From an uncultured Eubacteriales bacterium (GTDB lineage Bacteria; Bacillota; Clostridia; Christensenellales; Borkfalkiaceae): a stretch of 10,146 nt of DNA. How positions within the stretch are numbered: position 1 is the first letter of the stretch; every line of letters starts with the position of its first letter. Below the pieces are notes generated by a model. It was given only the letters and a program-made list of their open reading frames with translations, made no database searches and was not told the DNA's origin. This document shows, one piece after another, positions 6,460 through 10,146 of this stretch. The translations under genes were made by a program, and so were the position numbers. Where the stretch lies: the NCBI GenBank assembly GCA_905211955.1, contig CAJMCT010000032.1, positions 1-10,146 on the forward strand, read 5' to 3'.

Positions 6460-7322
6460 TGCGCACGGCCGATTGGAAAGACTATCAGGTAATAGCCACG
6501 GGTGACGGGTATAAGCTTGAAAAGTGGAGTGGGATAACCCTTCTCCGCCCCGACCCTCAGGTTATTTGGAAAACTGACGTCGATATGGATAATTATAAAG
6601 GTCTTAATGCAAAGTACATAAGAAGCGAAACGGGTGGCGGTAAATGGATATACAAAAAGCAAACCCCCGAAGAGTGGACAGTTTCTTATAAAGACTTAAA
6701 GTTTAAGATTAAGCCTATGGGATTTAAACATACAGGGCTTTTCCCCGAGCAAGCGGTAAACTGGGATTTAATGACCGATTTAATCAAAAAATCGGGTAGG
6801 GAAATAAGCGTTCTAAACCTATTTGCGTACACGGGCGGAGCAACCGTTGCGTGCGCGAAGGCAGGCGCAAGCGTTTGCCACGTAGACTCTGCTAAAGCAA
6901 TGGTGGAGCGCGCGGGCGAAAACGTAAGACTATCAAACGTTGAAAACCCCAAGGTTAGATATATCATAGATGACTGCAAAAAGTTCGTAGAGCGCGAGAT
7001 TCGTCGTGGGAGAAAGTACGATGCAATCTTAATGGATCCACCGTCTTATGGTAGAGGACCTAACGGGGAAATGTGGAAGTTGGAGAACGAACTTTTCTCG
7101 CTTGTAAAACTTTGTTCAGAAGTTTTAAGCGACAATCCCTTGTTCTTTTTGATAAACAGTTATACTACGGGACTTCAACCGCAAGTATTAAAGAACATAC
7201 TAAACAAAACCGTTGCGGTAGGCAGGGGCGGAAGAACGGAAGCGTACGAAGTAGGCTTAAAAACCCAAGAAGACGGAGTTATTTTACCTTGCGGAAACAG
7301 TGGTATTTGGATAAACGATTAG
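6459..7322 (+). CDS. Class I SAM-dependent methyltransferase, RlmI-related core without PUA domain
   Basis: The 287-residue protein has a Rossmann methyltransferase core. Motif I is VLNLFAYTGG (118-127), the ribose-binding acidic residue is in VDSAK (142-146), IIDDC (169-173) contacts adenine, and DPPSYGRGP (193-201) is the catalytic DPPxY-like motif. HTGLFPEQ (91-98) is the conserved strand seen before motif I in COG1092-type enzymes. The rRNA cytosine methyltransferase RlmI has about 400 residues and an N-terminal PUA domain; here the N-terminal region is only about 90 residues and differs. The target is probably an RNA, but base and position cannot be read from the sequence. The ATG shares one base with the ileS stop (TAATG), and AAGGTG at 6448-6453 is the ribosome binding site, so translation is probably coupled to ileS. 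A pseudouridine synthase follows 25 nt downstream, which supports an RNA-modification role. Confidence 0.85.
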   Translation: MRTADWKDYQVIATGDGYKLEKWSGITLLRPDPQVIWKTDVDMDNYKGLNAKYIRSETGGGKWIYKKQTPEEWTVSYKDLKFKIKPMGFKHTGLFPEQAVNWDLMTDLIKKSGREISVLNLFAYTGGATVACAKAGASVCHVDSAKAMVERAGENVRLSNVENPKVRYIIDDCKKFVEREIRRGRKYDAILMDPPSYGRGPNGEMWKLENELFSLVKLCSEVLSDNPLFFLINSYTTGLQPQVLKNILNKTVAVGRGGRTEAYEVGLKTQEDGVILPCGNSGIWIND

Positions 7323-7347
7323 CAGACGGAAAATTAAAGGAAGATTT

Positions 7348-8058
7348 ATGGAAGAACTCAATATACTTCACGAAGACAATCATATAATAGTCGTATTAAA
7401 ACCCCAAAACATTCCTTGTTGCGAAGACGAAAGCAAGGACTTAGACTTGCTTACCGCAATCAAGGGGTATATTAAGGAAAAATACAATAAACCGGGCAAC
7501 GTTTATTTAGGGCTTGTTCATAGGCTAGATAGACCGACTGGCGGGGTTATGGTTTTTGCCAAGTCAAGCAAGGCTGCGGCAAGACTATCCGAGCAAATGA
7601 AGAACGGCGACTTTGAGAAAAAGTATTATGCCGTAGTCGTAGGAAAACCGAGAGAAGAAAAGGCAACGCTTACCCACTACCTAAAAAAGAACGCGGTAAA
7701 CAATATGGTTTACGTGTGTCCCCCAACGGTAGAAGGGGCTAAAATGGCGGAACTCGACTATAACGTGGTAGAAAGTAAAGACGGCTTATCGCTTGTGGAT
7801 ATTCGCCTTCACACAGGAAGAAGTCATCAAATACGCGTTCAAATGAATACTATAGGCTGTCCTGTTTACGGAGATATGAGATACGGCGGAGAAAAAGCAA
7901 AGAAAGGGTATTTATCACTTTGGGCGTACTACTTGTCTTTCTCGCACCCAATTTCAAAAGAAAGAATGGTGTTTAGGGTTCAACCCCCCGAAGACGTAAA
8001 TCCTTGGAATAACTTTGACACCGAAAAATCAGTGACGATAATTAAACCTAACTATTAA
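7348..8058 (+). CDS. RluA-family pseudouridine synthase
   Basis: This enzyme isomerises uridine to pseudouridine in rRNA or tRNA. It has 236 residues and the family's core motif HRLDRPTGGVMVFAKS (58-73), in which Asp61 is the catalytic nucleophile. Further hallmarks are the early strand IIVVLKPQNIPC (13-24), KKYYAVVVG after the core motif, and the late DIRLHTGRSHQIRVQM, which lines the active site. The S4 RNA-binding domain found in RluC and RluD is absent, so this is the short form, closer in layout to RluA or TruC. The exact uridine cannot be assigned. AAAGGAAG (7336-7343) precedes the ATG. It is the last gene of the ileS operon, ending 5 nt before the terminator at 8064-8089. Confidence 0.92.
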   Translation: MEELNILHEDNHIIVVLKPQNIPCCEDESKDLDLLTAIKGYIKEKYNKPGNVYLGLVHRLDRPTGGVMVFAKSSKAAARLSEQMKNGDFEKKYYAVVVGKPREEKATLTHYLKKNAVNNMVYVCPPTVEGAKMAELDYNVVESKDGLSLVDIRLHTGRSHQIRVQMNTIGCPVYGDMRYGGEKAKKGYLSLWAYYLSFSHPISKERMVFRVQPPEDVNPWNNFDTEKSVTIIKPNY

Positions 8059-8063
8059 AAACT

Positions 8064-8089
8064 AAGCACGCAAAAGAGCGTGCTTTTTT
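8064..8089 (+). terminator. Terminator of the ileS operon
   Basis: AAGCACGC (8064-8071) pairs with GCGTGCTT (8078-8085) across a 6-nt loop, followed by a T-run to 8089. The stem is GC-rich and lies directly after the pseudouridine synthase stop. Confidence 0.9.
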
Positions 8090-8115
8090 ATTTGTAGACG
8101 TATTTTCATAAACCA

Positions 8116-8144
8116 TTGACGAACGCAATAAAATAAGGTATAAT
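8116..8144 (+). promoter_or_regulatory. Strong promoter of the glycosyltransferase gene
   Basis: TTGACG (8116-8121) and TATAAT (8139-8144) are separated by 17 bp, which is nearly consensus for the housekeeping sigma factor. The start is expected near 8151, about 30 nt before the ATG. The gene is therefore independent of the ileS operon. Confidence 0.85.
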
Positions 8145-8181
8145 AAATAAAAACAAAAACACTTGCTTGCAAGGGGAATTT

Positions 8182-9342
8182 ATGAGAATTTTAGAAGTGC
8201 TTGATTGCTTTTATCCAAACTACGACGGACCTGTAAACGTAATAGCAAACTTAGCGCGTATTATAAACGAAAAAGGCTTAGCGGAAGTAGAAATTTTAGT
8301 TCCTGATTACCCGAAAAACAGAGTGGAAATCGAAGGGGTTAAAATCCACCGTGCGCCGAGTGTTAAAGCACCCGAAGGGTATCGTAGCGCAGTGCCGTTC
8401 GTAAACTCTAAGGTTAAAAACGTTATAAAAAACGGCAACTACGATTTAATTAACTGCCACAGTTGTTTCTATTTGGGAAGATACGGTGTAAAGTACGGCA
8501 AAAAATACGGTGTTCCAACCGTTATGACACTACATACTAAGTATAGGGATGATTTTGAGCGAATAGTAAAGTTAAAATGCCTTGTAAGGTTTATGATGCG
8601 GTTTATTATGAAAAGCATAAACAACGCAGACTATATGACCACCGTTAGCGATGGTGCGGCAAAGGTTTTAAGAGAGTACGGGTTTAAAGGCAAGGATATA
8701 GAAGTTTTAAGAAACGCAACCGACCTTCCCTTGCAATCGATAGAAAAGGAAGAAAAAGTCAACCTTAGAAAAGAATATGGTATAGGCGACGAGTTTTTAT
8801 TCCTTTTTGTAGGGAGAATAGTCGAAAACAAAAACGTTGATTTTTCTCTAAAAGTATTAAAAGCGATAAAGGATAGTGGTGAAACTAACTTTAAGTTTTT
8901 AATAGTAGGTAAAGGCCCCTATAGAGCAAAACTTGAAAAAAGTGTTTTGGAGTACGGCTTAAAAGACAACGTTATTTTTACCGATAGAGTAGAAAGTAGA
9001 GAAAAACTTGCAAAGATTTACGCAATGAGCGATCTCTTTTTATTCCCGTCCGAGTTTGATACTTGCGGAATAGTGGCGATAGAAGCGGCTGCAAATGGGC
9101 TTCCAAGCGTTATGATAGACGGCAGTTGCGCAAGCGAACTAGTTGTACACGGTAAAAACGGTTTTAAGTTTGTTAACGACGAAAAGGTTTGGGCGGAAGG
9201 CTTAATAGAAATAATGAAAAATGCCGACCTAAAAACCATTTCTAAAAACGCGCAAGAAAGCGTTTATATAAGTTGGGAAGAAGCAACGCAAAAATACTTT
9301 GACTATTATCTAAAAGTATTAGATAAAACCAATAAAAAATAA
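8182..9342 (+). CDS. GT4-family glycosyltransferase (GT-B fold)
   Basis: The 386-residue protein transfers a sugar from a nucleotide donor, retaining configuration, probably at the inner face of the membrane. The N-terminal Rossmann half starts MRILEVLDCFYPNYDGPVN, the usual glycine-loop acceptor side. The C-terminal half starts near EFLFLFVGRIVENKN and carries FPSEFDTCGIVAIEAAANG (about 288-306), where Asp293 and Glu301 form the (E/D)x7E motif that holds the donor. There is no signal peptide or membrane helix. The pattern is that of glycolipid or surface-polysaccharide glycosyltransferases; donor and acceptor are unknown. I chose ATG 8182 because AAGGGG (8171-8176) sits 5 nt upstream and the family's N-terminus begins there; a TTG at 8167 would add five residues ahead of it and place the ribosome binding site inside the gene. 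It is a single-gene unit with its own promoter and terminator. Confidence 0.9.
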   Translation: MRILEVLDCFYPNYDGPVNVIANLARIINEKGLAEVEILVPDYPKNRVEIEGVKIHRAPSVKAPEGYRSAVPFVNSKVKNVIKNGNYDLINCHSCFYLGRYGVKYGKKYGVPTVMTLHTKYRDDFERIVKLKCLVRFMMRFIMKSINNADYMTTVSDGAAKVLREYGFKGKDIEVLRNATDLPLQSIEKEEKVNLRKEYGIGDEFLFLFVGRIVENKNVDFSLKVLKAIKDSGETNFKFLIVGKGPYRAKLEKSVLEYGLKDNVIFTDRVESREKLAKIYAMSDLFLFPSEFDTCGIVAIEAAANGLPSVMIDGSCASELVVHGKNGFKFVNDEKVWAEGLIEIMKNADLKTISKNAQESVYISWEEATQKYFDYYLKVLDKTNKK

Positions 9343-9345
9343 ATC

Positions 9346-9374
9346 AAGTCCACCGCAAAAGCGGTGGACTTTTT
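9346..9374. terminator. Convergent terminator between the glycosyltransferase and the MntP-family gene
   Basis: AAGTCCACCGC (9346-9356) pairs perfectly with GCGGTGGACTT (9361-9371) across an AAAA loop. T residues follow on the plus strand to 9374, overlapping the stop of the minus-strand gene by two bases. On the minus strand the stem is followed by a less regular T-rich stretch, so it probably serves both genes. Confidence 0.9.
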
Positions 9375-9903
9375 ATATAAAGAATCCTACCAGTTTATAA
9401 ACGCCCAAAAGTATGAGCACCAAAGGTGGCAGAAAGCCAAATTTGTTAATTTTTGCCACCAGTTTGGTTTTGGCAAGAAGGATTCCAAACGTAATCATAA
9501 CGCCGTGCATAAGTGCGATAGTAAGCGGAACGTAAAAAGCGTTTATGCCCATTATAGCGAGCGACAAATTGGCAAGCGCACCGTCAAGTCCCACGGCAAA
9601 ACCCGTAATAAAAGATTGCTTGATAATACTTTTAGAGTCATCAACATTAAGAGAATCTTTCTTTACGAGATTATATATTCCTACAAAAATGAGAATAATA
9701 CCGCCAAGACTTGCCGTCTTCTCACTCAGTGAATCAGAAAGTAGCGTCGCTGTGTAGTTAGTAAATAAACTCATTAAAAAAACGGTGACCGTAATACCAA
9801 GCACGATAAACCGTTTTTTTCCGCCTAAAAAAGCAAGCGAAAACCCGCAAAAAAATGAATCTATACTGACGGTTAAAGCCGTCAAAAACAAAAAGTATAT
9901 CAT
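9373..9903 (-). CDS. MntP/YtaF-family membrane protein, putative manganese exporter
   Basis: The 176-residue protein has about six predicted membrane helices arranged as two similar halves. Each half starts with a helix carrying an acidic signature: TVSIDSFFCGFSLAF (11-25, Asp15) and GFAVGLDGALANLSLA (101-116, Asp107). Paired Asp residues at these places are the hallmark of MntP, which exports Mn(II) and was studied in Escherichia coli, and of its spore-formation relative YtaF. The loop between helices 3 and 4 is charged (KKDSLNVDDSKS). Length is close to the family norm. Which subfamily it belongs to is uncertain. The ATG at 9903-9901 has only a weak ribosome binding site (GGAA, about 8 nt upstream), and a hairpin encloses the start. 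I do not see the yybP-ykoY manganese riboswitch upstream. Promoter boxes are weak; TAGAAT (9946-9941) is a possible -10 without a good -35. Confidence 0.8.
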   Translation of the reverse strand: MIYFLFLTALTVSIDSFFCGFSLAFLGGKKRFIVLGITVTVFLMSLFTNYTATLLSDSLSEKTASLGGIILIFVGIYNLVKKDSLNVDDSKSIIKQSFITGFAVGLDGALANLSLAIMGINAFYVPLTIALMHGVMITFGILLAKTKLVAKINKFGFLPPLVLILLGVYKLVGFFI

Positions 9904-9938
9904 TGGTGGTGTTCCGAAAAAATCTTCTTAACACCAAT
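9902..9938 (-). promoter_or_regulatory. Hairpin enclosing the start codon of the MntP-family gene
   Basis: In the minus-strand transcript ATTGGTGTT (9938-9930) can pair with AACACC-ACC-AAT (9913-9902), giving nine base pairs with a 3-nt bulge. The AU of the start codon lies inside the 3' arm and the weak GGAA ribosome binding site lies at the loop/stem junction. It could hold back translation. This is inference from complementarity alone, and a start of transcription inside the 5' arm would remove it. Confidence 0.3.
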
Positions 9939-9966
9939 ATATTCTAATAATTTAATGTTTGTGACG

Positions 9967-10008
9967 GGCGGTTTATAGGTGATCGTAAAAATTTGCTAAA
10001 AAACCGCC
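9967..10008. repeat. Inverted repeat GGCGGTTT / AAACCGCC
   Basis: GGCGGTTT (9967-9974) is perfectly complementary to AAACCGCC (10001-10008), with 26 nt between. TAG 9976-9978 and CTA 9996-9998 add a short inner stem. No T-run follows on either strand, so it is not a standard terminator. It lies 64 bp upstream of the MntP-family start and could be an RNA stem or a protein-binding site. Confidence 0.4.
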
Positions 10009-10019
10009 TAAAAACTATC

Positions 10020-10042
10020 TTTATTTATAAAAAATAAATAAA
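10020..10042. repeat. AT-only inverted repeat
   Basis: TTTATTTA (10020-10027) pairs with TAAATAAA (10035-10042) over a 7-nt loop. It contains only A and T, so it is weak as a hairpin and may be chance in AT-rich DNA. It lies between two better inverted repeats. Confidence 0.3.
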
Positions 10043-10053
10043 AGGCGCGAAAC

Positions 10054-10122
10054 AGAGGATTTCAGCGAGTTTTTTAAGATGATTCGAAATAAATTATCAA
10101 AACCGCGCAAAATCCTCTTTTT
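10054..10122 (+). other. Long structured hairpin followed by a T-run (terminator-like or small RNA)
   Basis: AGAGGATTT (10054-10062) pairs with AAATCCTCT (10110-10118). Inside, GCG (10065-10067) pairs with CGC (10104-10106), TTTT (10070-10073) with AAAA (10099-10102), and GATGATT (10078-10084) with AATTATC (10092-10098) through one G-T wobble, closing a 7-nt loop. Five T residues follow at 10118-10122 on the plus strand. Nearly the whole 65-nt element can pair. It could be the terminator of a plus-strand RNA, a small RNA, or the leader of a gene beyond the right edge. I see no confident promoter for it and no confident gene in 9904-10146. Confidence 0.45.
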
Positions 10123-10146
10123 GTATTGAAATTTTCGTCTAACGGT

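Noticed and set aside
7073..7387. Open frame overlapping the methyltransferase and the pseudouridine synthase start
   Set aside because: It is out of frame with two well-supported genes and its product is basic and low in recognisable motifs.
8162..8173. Short inverted repeat CTTGC-TT-GCAAG before the glycosyltransferase
   Set aside because: A two-base loop and five-base stem are too small to support a regulatory claim, although the repeat touches the ribosome binding site.
8167..8181. TTG start giving the glycosyltransferase five extra residues
   Set aside because: The AAGGGG ribosome binding site would be inside the gene, and the ATG at 8182 has ideal spacing and the usual family N-terminus.
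9364..9732. Plus-strand open frame opposite the MntP-family gene
   Set aside because: It overlaps a terminator, is unusually rich in basic and polar residues without a recognisable pattern, and is the complement of a clear membrane-protein gene with family motifs.
10021..10146. Minus-strand open frame of 41 codons running in from the right edge
   Set aside because: The product is a Lys/Arg/Phe-rich string with no recognisable family and it crosses the long hairpin. A real gene tail cannot be excluded without the sequence to the right.

Overview
The window looks like chromosome from a low-GC Firmicute, most probably an uncultured gut-type clostridium. The evidence is the AT-rich intergenic DNA, strong AGGAG-type ribosome binding sites, TTGACA/TATAAT-type promoters with 17-bp spacers, many hairpin-plus-T-run terminators, a large Gram-positive-type SRP RNA with an Alu domain, and an eukaryote/archaea-like (type 2) isoleucyl-tRNA synthetase. 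The organism assignment is inference. I see no insertion sequence, phage gene, CRISPR array, rRNA or tRNA.

Layout. (1) 2-363: the tail of a gene cut by the window edge, resembling the carbohydrate-binding C-terminal domain of a polysaccharide ABC-exporter ATPase, then a possible 21-residue peptide and a terminator. (2) 376-2896: a transcription unit with a clear promoter, an approximately 95-nt leader holding a tiny ORF inside a terminator-like hairpin, a winged-helix/LicC-like nucleotidyltransferase fusion, and an APC-family permease, closed by a terminator. (3) 2919-3225, minus strand: the SRP RNA gene with its own promoter. It fills what would otherwise be a 470-bp gap. Its SRP54-binding loop has an unusual base. 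(4) 3265-8089: an RNA-information operon of ileS, a class I methyltransferase and an RluA-type pseudouridine synthase, divergent from the SRP RNA and ended by a terminator. (5) 8116-9374: a single GT4-type glycosyltransferase with its own promoter and terminator. (6) 9373-9903, minus strand: an MntP/YtaF-family membrane protein convergent with the glycosyltransferase, sharing its terminator. (7) 9904-10146: no confident gene, but three consecutive inverted repeats, the last a long, nearly fully paired hairpin followed by T residues.

How the genes relate. The LicC-like enzyme and the permease probably form one job: uptake of a small amine, perhaps choline or ethanolamine, and activation of its phospho-form for decorating surface glycans, with the fused DNA-binding domain as a candidate autoregulator. 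No choline kinase or LicD transferase is visible here. The ileS operon joins tRNA charging to RNA modification. The polysaccharide-export tail, the LicC-like gene and the glycosyltransferase give the window a loose cell-envelope theme.

The observations most worth following up are the leader-peptide/hairpin in front of the licC-like gene, the fused regulator-enzyme paired with a permease, the SRP RNA loop variant, and the structured non-coding block at the right edge. I did not recognise a wholly new multi-gene system.
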